Positions 1-9,125 of a DNA stretch of 64,000 nt are shown piece by piece (the first letter of the stretch is position 1; every line of letters begins with the position of its first letter). The translations under genes and the position numbers were made by a program. The stretch is from Haloferula luteola. GTDB lineage: Bacteria > Verrucomicrobiota > Verrucomicrobiia > Verrucomicrobiales > Akkermansiaceae. The stretch is from the NCBI RefSeq assembly GCF_014201715.1, contig NZ_JACHFD010000004.1, positions 124,001 to 188,000 on the forward strand, given 5' to 3'. The notes below the pieces were generated by a model. That model made no database searches. It saw nothing but the letters and a program-made list of their open reading frames with translations, and had not been told where the DNA came from.

Positions 1-1562
1 ATCGTTTCGGTGGGCTGCAGCCCGGGGGCGATGGCGGCCCAGTGCTGGCCATCGGAGGAGACCTGCGCGGCGCTGCTGACAAAGATACCATTGCCGTAGG
101 CGATGCCGGGTTGGGCTGGAGCGGATTCCCATTCGATGCCGTCTTGGGTGATGACGTTCTCCGTGGTGCCCTCGAGAATGAAACGACCATTGCCGTAGGT
201 GACGTTGAGGGGTTCGGCGCGCGGTCCGACCCAGGAGGGTCCGATCGGGCTGGTGGCGATTTCTGACCAACTCAGACCATCGGTGGAGCGGCGGCCTTCG
301 GTGCCAACCGCAACGCGAATCCCGCCCGAGGTGGCGATGTCTGCAGCTCCATGGAGAGAGCCAACAGGTCCGGTGCTCCAGTGCACGGCATCGGTTGAGT
401 AGAAGAAGGGCGTGTTGGTGCTGGCGGCACCGCGGGAGAGGAAATGCGTTCCATCGAAGGCGAGGGTGGAGAGCGTGGCGGGGGAGTTGGCCTTGGTGAA
501 GGTGAGACCATCGCTGGATGTGGCGGTGACGGGACCGCTGGTCACTGCATAAACCCCATTTCCATAGGCGAGATGGGTGATGGCAAAGTAGAGGCCATCG
601 GCGACGATGGTGCAGGGCGTGAAGGTGGTGCCATTGGTGGAGTAGCGGAGATCCGATTGAACCGCGTTGTAGCCTTTTCCGGAGAGATAGAGGCGGTCAT
701 TGAGCACCCGCAGAATCGGACCGGCCAGAGAGCCGAGCACATTTCCGGGAATGAAAGGGGCCTCCCAGGTGACCCCGGTGGTATCGGCAGAGCGCGCGAT
801 GGCTCCCGCTAGGTTGCCGACGTAGAAGCGGCCCTGAAAAAAGGCGACCGAGGTGATGGGCCATTTCTGGAGTTCGAGGAAGCTGGACGCTCGGGGAGTC
901 CAGGTTTCGAGGTCGGTACTGGTGTAGAGAGCGTTGCCCTCGCCAACGGCCACGTAGGTGCCTTGCCCATAGGCCAGGTCGGTGAGGGGGAGCGGGCTTC
1001 CAGTCGAATGGTGGGTCCAGTGGATGCCATCGTCGGAGGAGGAGACGGTGCCGTGGGTCGCGAGGGCGACGAATCGGCTGCCGTCGTGGATGACCCGGAT
1101 GCCATCGGTGAGAAAGTCATCTGGATTGACGGGGTTCATCACCCCGTCGAGCGAGCCCGAGGGCTCAAAAGCACCGCCGAGCCGGAGATCGAGGCGGGTG
1201 TGAGTGGTGGTGCCATTTTGAGTGCTACTGCCGGTCGCGGCGAGGGTGCCAGCGGAGATCGATCCCGCGTCGAGTGAGAAGTCATTGGGTTGGTTCCAAG
1301 TGATGGTTCCGGTGGCATCGACCTGACCGGTGATGGCTCCATCCTGCACGGAGATGTCACCATCGGGCCCGACGATGGCGATGGCGTATCCGATCGGTCG
1401 TTCGGCCTGGGTCAGATGGCCTGACATGCGCAGGAAGACATCGCCCTGATAGCTTCCCTGAAATTCAGATTGAGCGAGGCACGGGAGGACACCCCAGCAG
1501 AGAAAAACGAAGAGCAGGAGCCTGAGAGGACCCAGGCGGGGGGGTGGGGTAAAAGCACGCAT
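1..1562 (-). CDS. Secreted BNR/beta-propeller-like repeat protein, N-terminal part (runs off the left edge)
   Basis: An open frame starts at the ATG at 1560-1562 on the minus strand and stays open to the window edge (about 520 codons seen, no stop). The protein begins with a basic N-terminus, a Leu/Phe-rich hydrophobic stretch and a likely signal peptidase site near CLAQ-SE, so it is probably exported. After a region rich in Gly/Thr/Asp it carries many spaced units of the kind DG-x-x-W/F-T, such as DGIHWTHH, DGLTFTKA, TDAVHWST and TDGLSWSEIA. These alternate with YGNG and AYGQG strings. That pattern is typical of sialidase-like (BNR) propeller blades and of secreted Verrucomicrobia proteins of unknown role. 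No catalytic residues are recognised. It is divergent from the sigma factor gene; the C-terminus and any sorting signal lie outside the window. Confidence 0.8.
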   Translation of the reverse strand, partial: MRAFTPPPRLGPLRLLLFVFLCWGVLPCLAQSEFQGSYQGDVFLRMSGHLTQAERPIGYAIAIVGPDGDISVQDGAITGQVDATGTITWNQPNDFSLDAGSISAGTLAATGSSTQNGTTTHTRLDLRLGGAFEPSGSLDGVMNPVNPDDFLTDGIRVIHDGSRFVALATHGTVSSSDDGIHWTHHSTGSPLPLTDLAYGQGTYVAVGEGNALYTSTDLETWTPRASSFLELQKWPITSVAFFQGRFYVGNLAGAIARSADTTGVTWEAPFIPGNVLGSLAGPILRVLNDRLYLSGKGYNAVQSDLRYSTNGTTFTPCTIVADGLYFAITHLAYGNGVYAVTSGPVTATSSDGLTFTKANSPATLSTLAFDGTHFLSRGAASTNTPFFYSTDAVHWSTGPVGSLHGAADIATSGGIRVAVGTEGRRSTDGLSWSEIATSPIGPSWVGPRAEPLNVTYGNGRFILEGTTENVITQDGIEWESAPAQPGIAYGNGIFVSSAAQVSSDGQHWAAIAPGLQPTET

Positions 1563-1634
1563 GGTGCGAGGAAAGCTTGGGGGTTCCATACGCCGCAACC
1601 CCAATCTCAGCGCCAAATTTACTGTTAGATAGGT

Positions 1635-1658
1635 TTCCTCCCCTGTTCAGGGGAGGAA
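1635..1658. repeat. Perfect 10-bp inverted repeat in the divergent intergenic region
   Basis: TTCCTCCCCT (1635-1644), a GTTC loop and AGGGGAGGAA (1649-1658) form a perfect hairpin. It sits in the 216-base gap between two divergent genes, so it would be in the 5' leader of one or both and is not an obvious terminator of either. No T-run follows on either strand. It could be an operator or a leader hairpin. I see no convincing -35/-10 pair nearby. Confidence 0.5.
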
Positions 1659-1778
1659 GAATCTCAAGGAGTTAATGATTTGGGCTGCGGAATGGTAGAG
1701 GGAAATCGGTGATCCCGCGAGCAGGGGGCAGATGGATGGCAAAGGAAACCTTTCGCACGAGGGGTTGGAAAGGCTAGG

Positions 1779-2357
1779 GTGACCAAGTCTGTGAGCAACG
1801 AAGGAGATTTGACCCGGATATTGAAGGCTGCGGGAGCCAAGGGAGAGCTGCCCTCGGAGGATCTGCTGCCCTTGGTGTACGACGAACTGCGGGGGCTGGC
1901 GGCGGCGCGGATGAGAGGAGAGGCGGAGGGGCAGACCTTGCAGGCGACGGCATTGGTTCACGAGGCATGGATGCGGGTGGCGGGAAAAGGCGGGCGTACG
2001 TGGAATGACCGCGCCCATTTTTTCCGGGTGGCGGCGGCGGAAATGAGGCGGGTGCTGGTGGAGAATGCGCGCCGGAAATCGCGCCTGAAGCGAGGAAGTC
2101 ATCCGGCACGCGTCGAATTGGAGGGGTTGGAGTTGGCGGAGGCGGAGCCGGATGAGCGGATCTTGATGATCGACGAGGCCTTGACCCGTCTGGAGGCTGA
2201 ATTTCCTGACAGTGCGCGGATCGTGACCTTGAAGTTTTTTGGTGGATTGACCCATCGCGAGGTGGCCGAAATGGAAGGGGTGACGGAGCGCACCATCGAG
2301 CGACAATGGGCGTTTGCCCGCACTTTGCTGATGGAGGCGATGCGCGATGAAGGCTGA
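1779..2357 (+). CDS. ECF-type RNA polymerase sigma factor (Sig-70_X6/TIGR02999-like)
   Basis: This 192-residue protein directs RNA polymerase to a specific promoter set. Region 2 is seen around residues 28-90 (LVYDELRGLAAARM, then ATALVHEAWMRV and a DRAHFFRVAAAEMRRVLVENAR block). Region 4 is at about 130-190, with a helix-turn-helix ending in VTERTIERQWAFARTLL. The HEAWMR and AHFFRVAAAEMRR strings are typical of the ECF-like subgroup common in Verrucomicrobia and Planctomycetes. The start is taken as GTG 1779, with AAAGG five bases upstream; GTG 1791 is an alternative. It overlaps the kinase gene by 11 bases, which implies translational coupling, and no anti-sigma factor is nearby. In this group the adjacent kinase is the usual partner, so phosphorylation-controlled activity is likely but inferred. 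Confidence 0.93.
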   Translation: MTKSVSNEGDLTRILKAAGAKGELPSEDLLPLVYDELRGLAAARMRGEAEGQTLQATALVHEAWMRVAGKGGRTWNDRAHFFRVAAAEMRRVLVENARRKSRLKRGSHPARVELEGLELAEAEPDERILMIDEALTRLEAEFPDSARIVTLKFFGGLTHREVAEMEGVTERTIERQWAFARTLLMEAMRDEG

Positions 2358-4545
2358 GCCGGATCACTCGCGGCAAGGACCTCCGCTGCAGGTGCTGTTG
2401 GAAGCCTTGACTGGGCTGGAAAGCGCCGTGGAAAGGGAGTCCTTTCTCGATTTCACCTGCCGTGGGGAGCCTGAATTGCGCACTCGCTTGGAGCGATTGT
2501 TGTTGTTGCAGCCGAGTGCAGAGGCGTTTTTCGAGAATGATCCGGGTGGGGGCGAGGAGCGATGGAGTGACGAGCCGGAAGATGGTCGCGAAGGCGTGGG
2601 GATGCGCATTGGGCGGTACCGATTGCTCGGGCGTTTGGGAGAGGGGGGCTGCGGGGTGGTTTATTTGGCGGAGCAAGAGGAGCCGGTGAAGCGTCGGGTC
2701 GCACTGAAGATCATTCGCTTGGGGATGGACACCGAGAATGTGATCGCCCGCTTCGAGCTGGAACGCCAAGCGCTGGCGATGATGGATCACCCGAATATCG
2801 CGCGGGTGCTGGATGTGGGAGCGACTCGGACGGGGCGGCCATTTTTCGTGATGCAGTTGGTTGATGGGGAAAAGATCACCGACTACTGCAATGCGAAGCG
2901 GCTGGGAATTCGCGAACGTGTGGCTCTGGGGATCCGCATTTGCCAGGCGGTCCAACATGCCCACCAGAAAGGAGTCATTCACCGGGACATCAAGCCGTCC
3001 AACATCCTGGTGTGGGAGCACGATGGGGAAGCGGTGCCGAAGGTGATCGATTTTGGCATCGCGAAAGCGACTGGGACGGGGCTGGACGAGCAGGCGACGT
3101 ATACGGTGGATGGGCAGTTTGTGGGGACGCCGGCATTCATGAGTCCAGAGCAGGCATTGGGTCGCGGGTGGGACGTCGATACCCGGACGGACGTGTACAG
3201 TCTGGGAGCGTTGTTGTATGAGTTGTTATCGGGGCGGCCGCCCTTTGAGCCTGCGCGGTTGCGGGAAGCGGGAGTGGAGGAGATCCGGCGGATTCTCGAG
3301 GAGGTGGAGCCGAAGTCGCTCTCCCACGCGGTGGAGTCGATGTCGGAAGAGGAGCGCCAGAAGGTGGCGGGGGAACGATCGTGTGAGACCGGGAAGCTGG
3401 CTGGCAGTCTGCGTGGTGACCTTGATCGGATCGTGATGAAGGCGATGGCGAAGGACCGTCAGCGCCGGTATTCGGGTGCCGATGCCTTGGCGGCGGATTT
3501 GACGTGTTTTCTCCAGGATGAACCGGTCGCGGCCCGACCTCCGGGCGGATGGTACCGGCTGCGCAAGTTGGTGCGGAGAAACAAGGGAGTGTTTGCGGCA
3601 GGTGCGCTGATTTTCGCCTCTCTGGTACTGGGGTTGGGAGCGGCGACAGCGATGTATTTTCGGGCCAATCGGGCTCGGGAAGGAGCTGAGATGGCTCGGA
3701 AAAACGAGGAAGTCTTGCGGCGCAAAGCGGAGATTGGACAGAACATTGCGCATGCGGCCGTGCTGGTTCGCTATGGCAAATTTGAGGAAGCGGATGCCCT
3801 GCTGGCGGCGATTCCCCCGGCATCGGCCGAGCCTTCCTTGGAGAGCGCTGAGACCTTTCGGTCGTTGGGTCTTTGGCATGCGCGGGAGGGGCGGTGGAAA
3901 GACGCCGCGGAACGGTTCTCAGGGTTGGCGTATTCGCTGACGGGTGCGGATAGCAGCGATACCGACGCGGTATCGCTGAATCTTCAACCCGCGGCATCGT
4001 CGCTTTGCGAAGCAGGAGATTTCGAAGCGTATCGACGCTTGCGGATGATGGCTCTGGAGCGATTTGGCGGCACGTCTCATCCCGTGGTGGCGGAGCAGGT
4101 GCTCAAGGCCTGTTTGCTGCAACCGGCTGATGAGCGACTGTTGTCAAAACTGGCGAGGCTGGAGGCATTGATGCGGCAGGTGGAGCTATCGGAAACGGGT
4201 GCGCGCGATGAGAACTTGAGGGCGTGGCGAGAGTTTGCGATCGCGCTGTTCGAGTACCGTCAGGGACGTTTCAGTGAAGCTCTGGATTGGCTGGACCGGG
4301 TGATGGCCAGTCCTTCGGAGAATCTGGCACGGAGATCGATTGCGCTGGCGTTGCGGGCGATGGCCTTGGAGCACCAGAACCGGCACTCGGAGGCGGTCGC
4401 TGATTTGGAGGCGGCGCGCCACATCGTGGTGAATCGCTTTGCCAGCGAGCCGAGCATTTTCGATGTCTGGGAGCCGGTTTGGCAGGATTGGGTGAATGTC
4501 CGGCTGCTGGTGCGCGAGGCAGAAGGGGTGGTGGGGAGTCTGTGA
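2347..4545 (+). CDS. Membrane-anchored Ser/Thr protein kinase with TPR-like sensor region
   Basis: 732 residues. A Hanks-type kinase domain spans about 88-390: glycine loop LGEGGCGVVY, catalytic Lys121 in VALKII, HRD at 212-214 in VIHRDIKPSNIL, DFG at 235-237, and activation-loop end GTPAFMSPEQ. A single transmembrane helix lies at about 414-437. The remaining roughly 290 residues are helical with TPR-like repeats (for example EEADALLAAIP, RFSEALDWLDRVMAS and HSEAVADLEAARH) and should be extracytoplasmic. All kinase catalytic residues are present, so it should be active. It is translated from an ATG inside the end of the sigma factor gene, and the pair probably works as a signal-to-transcription unit. 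The target could be the neighbouring carbohydrate genes, but no direct evidence is visible. Confidence 0.93.
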   Translation: MKAEPDHSRQGPPLQVLLEALTGLESAVERESFLDFTCRGEPELRTRLERLLLLQPSAEAFFENDPGGGEERWSDEPEDGREGVGMRIGRYRLLGRLGEGGCGVVYLAEQEEPVKRRVALKIIRLGMDTENVIARFELERQALAMMDHPNIARVLDVGATRTGRPFFVMQLVDGEKITDYCNAKRLGIRERVALGIRICQAVQHAHQKGVIHRDIKPSNILVWEHDGEAVPKVIDFGIAKATGTGLDEQATYTVDGQFVGTPAFMSPEQALGRGWDVDTRTDVYSLGALLYELLSGRPPFEPARLREAGVEEIRRILEEVEPKSLSHAVESMSEEERQKVAGERSCETGKLAGSLRGDLDRIVMKAMAKDRQRRYSGADALAADLTCFLQDEPVAARPPGGWYRLRKLVRRNKGVFAAGALIFASLVLGLGAATAMYFRANRAREGAEMARKNEEVLRRKAEIGQNIAHAAVLVRYGKFEEADALLAAIPPASAEPSLESAETFRSLGLWHAREGRWKDAAERFSGLAYSLTGADSSDTDAVSLNLQPAASSLCEAGDFEAYRRLRMMALERFGGTSHPVVAEQVLKACLLQPADERLLSKLARLEALMRQVELSETGARDENLRAWREFAIALFEYRQGRFSEALDWLDRVMASPSENLARRSIALALRAMALEHQNRHSEAVADLEAARHIVVNRFASEPSIFDVWEPVWQDWVNVRLLVREAEGVVGSL

Positions 4546-4671
4546 GTGAAGATCCCGACATCCTTTGGAGCGGGCGGATTTGAGAGAGGGAGGGTGCCGT
4601 GGTGGAGAATTTCGATTTTGTGTCGGGTTTGGCTGCCATTTGTCACGTTTTCCGGCAGAAACGAGGAACCC

Positions 4672-6468
4672 ATGAAATCCCCAATGAGCATCTTCCCTTG
4701 GCTTTCGGCCGCCTTTTGGATCGTCACGAATCCCGCAATTTCCGCAGCGGAGTCCCCTGAATATTGGAAATGGGCCGAGCGCCCTCCGCTGGGTTGGAAT
4801 AGCTGGGACATTTTCGGCACGACCGTGACGGAAAAGCAGATTCGTGAGCAGGCTGACGCGATGGCCAAGCACCTCCTGCCCTCAGGCTATGACATTCTGA
4901 CGGTGGACATTCAGTGGTATGAGCCGAATGCAAAAGGCCATGTCTATCAGCCTGGGGCCAAGCTGGCGATGGATGAGTTCGGGCGCCTGCTGCCTGCGGG
5001 GAATCGGTTTCCTTCTGCCAATGACGGGGAGGGGTTCAAGCCGTTGGCTGATTACGTGCATTCCAAAGGGCTGCGTTTTGGGATCCACATCATGCGCGGG
5101 ATCCCCCGCCAGGCAGTGGAGCAGAACACCCCGGTGAAGGGCACGGACTTGAAGGCACGGGATATTGCACGGACCGATTCGACCTGTCCCTGGAATCCGG
5201 ACATGTTTGGAGTGGATGCGACCCAGCCGGGTGGCCAGGCCTACTATGATTCCCTTTTTGAGATGTATGCCTCATGGGGGCTCGATTTCATCAAGGTGGA
5301 CGACATTTCGCGTCCCTACGATGCGGTGCAGAAGGCAGAAATTGAGGCGATTCGGAAGGCGATCGATAAGACGGGTCGCCCGATCGTTCTGAGTTTATCG
5401 CCGGGAGCGACTCCGGTGAGTGAGGGTGCTCACGTGATGGAACACGCCAACATGTGGCGCATCACGGATGATTTTTGGGATCGCTGGGGTCTGTTGAAGG
5501 CGATGTTTGAGCGCACGGATGTGTGGACGCCCTATCGGGACGCAGGCCATTGGCCGGATGCCGATATGTTGCCGATCGGGATTGTGGAGTTTGGGCGGCC
5601 TACTCATTTCACGAAAGACGAGCAGCGGACGCTGATGAGTTTGTGGAGCATCGCGCGATCGCCGCTGATTTTTGGCGGGGACATGACGAAGTTGGATGCT
5701 TTCACGATCGAGATGCTGACGAATCCCGAAATGCTGGAAGTGAATCAGAACAGCCGAGGCAACCGGCAAGTGTATCGTGAGAAGAATCTGATTGCGTGGA
5801 CCGCCGACGTGCCTGGGAGCGAGGATAAGTATGTGGCTTTGTTCAATGCCCAGAGCGAGGGCGATCATCTCGATTTTGCGAATGCCGACTACGCCAGCCC
5901 TGTGATTGCAGGAAAAGGGCAGTCTCAGAAAGTGGAGGTCACTCTGGAGGGAGGGAAGCAGTTGGCGTTGTTCGTGACGGACGGGAAGGATGGCTTCAAT
6001 TTCGACCACGCTGCGTGGATCGATCCGGTGCTAAGTGGGCCCAAGGGGACGAAGAAGTTGACGGATTTGAAGTGGAGTCTGGCGCGGGCTGGATGGGGAG
6101 AGGTGCAGGTGGACCGGACCTGCGAGGGCAAGCCGCTGGAAGTGAACGGCAAGTCAGCGACGGGCATCGGCACCCACGCGGAATCGGTGATCGTTTACGA
6201 TCTGCCCGAAGGCTACGACACGTTCACCGCGACGGGTGTGCTGATGGAGGGCGGCTCCGTGGTGTTTGGGGTGTTGGTGGACCGTAGCGGCGACGAGGTC
6301 GGGGACACGGCCAAGGTGAGCGTCGACTTCAAGGACTTGGGCATCGAAGGCAAGGCGATGGTGCGGGACCTTTGGTCGCGGAAGAATCTCGGGACTTTTG
6401 AAGGGAGCTTCGGGGAAGAGATTCCCCAGCATGGCGCAGGTTTGTTCCGACTTCGGCCCGTGAAGTGA
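4672..6468 (+). CDS. Secreted GH27 alpha-galactosidase-like enzyme with NPCBM domain
   Basis: 598 residues from ATG 4672, which has GAGGA just upstream; a longer frame opens at GTG 4546 but adds no signal peptide. The N-terminus is a signal peptide ending near AISAAE. The (beta/alpha)8 clan-D catalytic domain begins with PPLGWNSWD. The nucleophile is Asp210 in FIKVDD and the acid/base is probably Asp267 in WRITDDFWD. A C-terminal beta domain is interrupted at about residues 460-540 by a segment with the IGTHAESVIVYDLP signature of the NPCBM carbohydrate-binding module, then resumes and ends in LFRLRPVK. The family hydrolyses terminal alpha-galactose (or alpha-GalNAc) from glycans. The true substrate cannot be told from sequence. 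A strong terminator follows, so it is transcribed apart from the second GH27 gene. Confidence 0.9.
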   Translation: MKSPMSIFPWLSAAFWIVTNPAISAAESPEYWKWAERPPLGWNSWDIFGTTVTEKQIREQADAMAKHLLPSGYDILTVDIQWYEPNAKGHVYQPGAKLAMDEFGRLLPAGNRFPSANDGEGFKPLADYVHSKGLRFGIHIMRGIPRQAVEQNTPVKGTDLKARDIARTDSTCPWNPDMFGVDATQPGGQAYYDSLFEMYASWGLDFIKVDDISRPYDAVQKAEIEAIRKAIDKTGRPIVLSLSPGATPVSEGAHVMEHANMWRITDDFWDRWGLLKAMFERTDVWTPYRDAGHWPDADMLPIGIVEFGRPTHFTKDEQRTLMSLWSIARSPLIFGGDMTKLDAFTIEMLTNPEMLEVNQNSRGNRQVYREKNLIAWTADVPGSEDKYVALFNAQSEGDHLDFANADYASPVIAGKGQSQKVEVTLEGGKQLALFVTDGKDGFNFDHAAWIDPVLSGPKGTKKLTDLKWSLARAGWGEVQVDRTCEGKPLEVNGKSATGIGTHAESVIVYDLPEGYDTFTATGVLMEGGSVVFGVLVDRSGDEVGDTAKVSVDFKDLGIEGKAMVRDLWSRKNLGTFEGSFGEEIPQHGAGLFRLRPVK

Positions 6469-6488
6469 GCTGAAATCAGAGCATGAGA

Positions 6489-6521
6489 GGCCGCCTGGGT
6501 GACCCGGGCGGCCTTTTTTTT
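6489..6521 (+). terminator. Rho-independent terminator after the first GH27 gene
   Basis: An 11-pair stem (GGCCGCC...GGCGGCC with inner TGGG/CCCG pairs) with a TGA loop is followed by eight T residues at 6514-6521. It ends the sigma-kinase-GH27 transcript and implies a separate promoter for the following gene. Confidence 0.95.
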
Positions 6522-6671
6522 GGGGGAGGGAGGAGACCGGGCCGAATTTTTTTCGGAGAGATGTCGGGTTTTACGAGGGGATGACACGTCTTCCGCTGAT
6601 TACCGGTGTGCCCGGTTGTCGGGCCGAACCCAGAAGCCCGCCGGGAGCACTCAAACCCATCGTGTTTCCTG

Positions 6672-9101
6672 GTGCATACGACTTCTCGTTCGCTGTTGTT
6701 ATTTGTGGTTGGCTGCTTGTCTCCTGTGAGTGGAGCGGAACCGGCCTTTCATGCTTGGGCTGAGCGTCCAGTGATGGGCTGGAACAGCTGGGACTTCTAC
6801 GGAACCTCGGTCAACGAAGAGCGAATCAAGGCGCAAACGGACTATCAAGCCGCGGTGCTATTGCCGCACGGCTGGTCCCTGATGACGGTGGATATCCAAT
6901 GGTATGAACCGAATGCGACGGGATTCTACTATGATGAGACGGCCACCCTCGAAATGGACGCCTGGGGGCGACTGGTCCCTGCGCCGAGTCGCTTTCCTTC
7001 TGCTGCGGAGGGGGCTGGTTTCAAGCCATTGGCGGACTATGTGCATGGCAAGGGCCTGAAGTTCGGCATCCACATGATGCGTGGGATCCCTCGTCAGGCC
7101 TGGGAGCAGGACCTGCCGGTAAAAGGGACCTCTTACACCGCCCGTGATGTGGCGGATCCCACCAGCATCTGTTCCTGGAATCCCGACATGTATGGGGTGG
7201 ATATGACGAGGCCGGGGGCACAGGCTTACTACGATTCGGTGATGGAGCTTGCCGCATCGTGGGGGGTGGATTTTCTGAAGATCGACGATCTCAGTCGTCC
7301 GTATCATCAGCAGGAGATCGAAGCGATTCGCAAGGCGATCGATCATACCGGACGTCCGATGGTACTGAGCACCTCACCGGGTGAAACTCCGGTGAGTTCG
7401 GGACCACACATCGAAATGCACGCCAACCAATGGCGGATCAGCGATGATTTTTGGGACAACTGGTCGGCGCTCTATGATCAATTTCAGCGCTTGCATGATT
7501 GGACCCCGTATCGTGGTCCGGGGCATTTCCCGGATGCGGACATGCTGCCGCTGGGCAAGGTCGAAGGGGGGAGCCCATCCGCATCCGGGCGGACGACCCA
7601 TTTCACGACCCAAGAGCAGTACACGTTGATGAGCTTGTGGGCGATCGCCCGCTCTCCGTTGATTCATGGGGGGGATATGACCCAGATGGATGCGTTCACG
7701 CTCGCTTTGTTGACGAATGACGAGGTGATCGCGGTGAATCAGGCGAGCACCCACAATCGCCAGCTGTTTCGAGACGTCGACCAGGTGGCCTGGGTGGCCG
7801 ATGTGGAAGATTCTGCCGACAAGTATTTGGCGGTTTTCAACACCGGGGCTGCCACGACGACTGTGAGTGTGGATCTGGCGCGTCTCGGGTTCACGGGAGC
7901 CGTGGAAGTGAGTTCGTTGTGGGATGGCACGACGGACGAGTTGGCGAGCGGGGTGCTGGCAGCCGAAGTCGAGGCGCACGGTGCCAAGTTGTTTCGGCTT
8001 TCCGGTGCCGGATTGCCGACGCCGTGGGTGGAATCGATCGAGGCGGGGGATCGAGAGGTGACGGTGGAGTGGGAGGCATTGGAGGGCGCGTTGGGTTATC
8101 AGGTGAAACGCGCGACTCTCGAAGCGGGTCCTTATGTGACGGTCGCGGAAGGAGTTTTGGAAACGCAGTTTACCGACCGGGAGGTGGAGAACGGTACGAC
8201 GTACTACTATGCCATTTCGGCGGCACTTGCGGCGGGCGAGACTCCGGATTCTGGAGCGCTCAAAGCGACGCCTGTCGGCGTGGCGGGCATCGTCGGGTGG
8301 AACTACGATCGCTACGGCACTGTGAGTGGTGGACGGACCGCCGGGGTGGTGCCGGCGGCCAATTGGAACAATTCCTGGCCGGACAACCCGACTACCGACC
8401 TGATCGACCAGAATGGAACGGTGACGACCCTGGATATCAGTTACAGTTCGTTCAATGGTTGGACGACCCAGTATCCGCAGGCGAACCCGGGAATGGATGC
8501 GGATGGTCACTACAACCGCGAGTTGCTGAATGGTTATTTGAACGCAGGTCCTGCCTCGTGGAGCCCGGCGATTGTGCGATCGGTCGTGACGCTCTCTGAG
8601 ATTCCGCACGGTTACTACGATCTTATCGTGTATTTCTCCTCCGATGCCGCCGACCGGGAGGGCTCGGTGAGCGATGGACATCAGACCTTCTATTTCCGCA
8701 CATTGGGGCCAGCGAGTGTCGCGGGAGAAAATGCGATTCTGACCGAAACGACGCAGGAGACATCGGATGATTATCCGGCAGCGAACTACGCCATCTTCCG
8801 TGGATTGAGCGGAACGAGCCAATCGGTATCGGTGGCGATGCGGGACGACGACGAATGGGGAGGGATTGCTGCGATTCAGGTGGTCCCGCAAGCGGATCCC
8901 TTGGGGACTTCGACGTTGGAGATTCTTTCGGTCGCGGACGGTGTTGCGGTTCTCACCTGGTCCTCAACCCTGGGCGAGGTGGTGGTGGAGCAAAGTGCCG
9001 ATCTTTCCGAATGGACTCCTCTCGATCCTCAGCCCGAGGGCCCTCCTGTGGAGATCGCGACCCCCGAAGCGACCCACTTTTTTCGACTCTCTCGACCCTA
9101 A
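6672..9101 (+). CDS. Secreted GH27 alpha-galactosidase-like enzyme with FN3 and a novel C-terminal module
   Basis: About 809 residues. The best start is GTG 6672, which gives a signal peptide (SRSLLLFVVGCLSPVSGAEP). An in-frame GTG at 6606 is possible but adds an implausible tail. The catalytic domain is a close paralogue of the preceding enzyme: PVMGWNSWD at the N-terminus, nucleophile Asp in FLKIDD, acid/base region WRISDDFWD. It ends in the usual beta domain (LFRLSG). An FN3-like domain follows (about nt 8020-8275, with VTVEWEALEGALGYQVKRA). Next is a roughly 200-residue module (nt 8284-8890) also present in the next two genes. The tail, LTWSSTLGEVVVEQSADL..W, is common in secreted proteins of this phylum. 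Duplication with added modules suggests a related but distinct glycan substrate. Confidence 0.88.
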   Translation: MHTTSRSLLLFVVGCLSPVSGAEPAFHAWAERPVMGWNSWDFYGTSVNEERIKAQTDYQAAVLLPHGWSLMTVDIQWYEPNATGFYYDETATLEMDAWGRLVPAPSRFPSAAEGAGFKPLADYVHGKGLKFGIHMMRGIPRQAWEQDLPVKGTSYTARDVADPTSICSWNPDMYGVDMTRPGAQAYYDSVMELAASWGVDFLKIDDLSRPYHQQEIEAIRKAIDHTGRPMVLSTSPGETPVSSGPHIEMHANQWRISDDFWDNWSALYDQFQRLHDWTPYRGPGHFPDADMLPLGKVEGGSPSASGRTTHFTTQEQYTLMSLWAIARSPLIHGGDMTQMDAFTLALLTNDEVIAVNQASTHNRQLFRDVDQVAWVADVEDSADKYLAVFNTGAATTTVSVDLARLGFTGAVEVSSLWDGTTDELASGVLAAEVEAHGAKLFRLSGAGLPTPWVESIEAGDREVTVEWEALEGALGYQVKRATLEAGPYVTVAEGVLETQFTDREVENGTTYYYAISAALAAGETPDSGALKATPVGVAGIVGWNYDRYGTVSGGRTAGVVPAANWNNSWPDNPTTDLIDQNGTVTTLDISYSSFNGWTTQYPQANPGMDADGHYNRELLNGYLNAGPASWSPAIVRSVVTLSEIPHGYYDLIVYFSSDAADREGSVSDGHQTFYFRTLGPASVAGENAILTETTQETSDDYPAANYAIFRGLSGTSQSVSVAMRDDDEWGGIAAIQVVPQADPLGTSTLEILSVADGVAVLTWSSTLGEVVVEQSADLSEWTPLDPQPEGPPVEIATPEATHFFRLSRP

Positions 9102-9125
9102 ACCGTCGACCAACCCAGAATCCCC

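Noticed and set aside
1774-3021. Long minus-strand open frame (415 codons) opposite the sigma factor and kinase
   Set aside because: Pro/Ser/Arg-rich shadow in GC-rich sequence with no domain; the plus strand codes recognised proteins.
4546-4671. Upstream extension of the first GH27 gene from GTG 4546
   Set aside because: It would bury the signal peptide behind 42 residues; ATG 4672 has a good ribosome binding site.
7374-8891. Minus-strand open frame of 505 codons opposite the second GH27 gene
   Set aside because: Arg/His-rich composition, no motif, and complete overlap with a clear enzyme gene.
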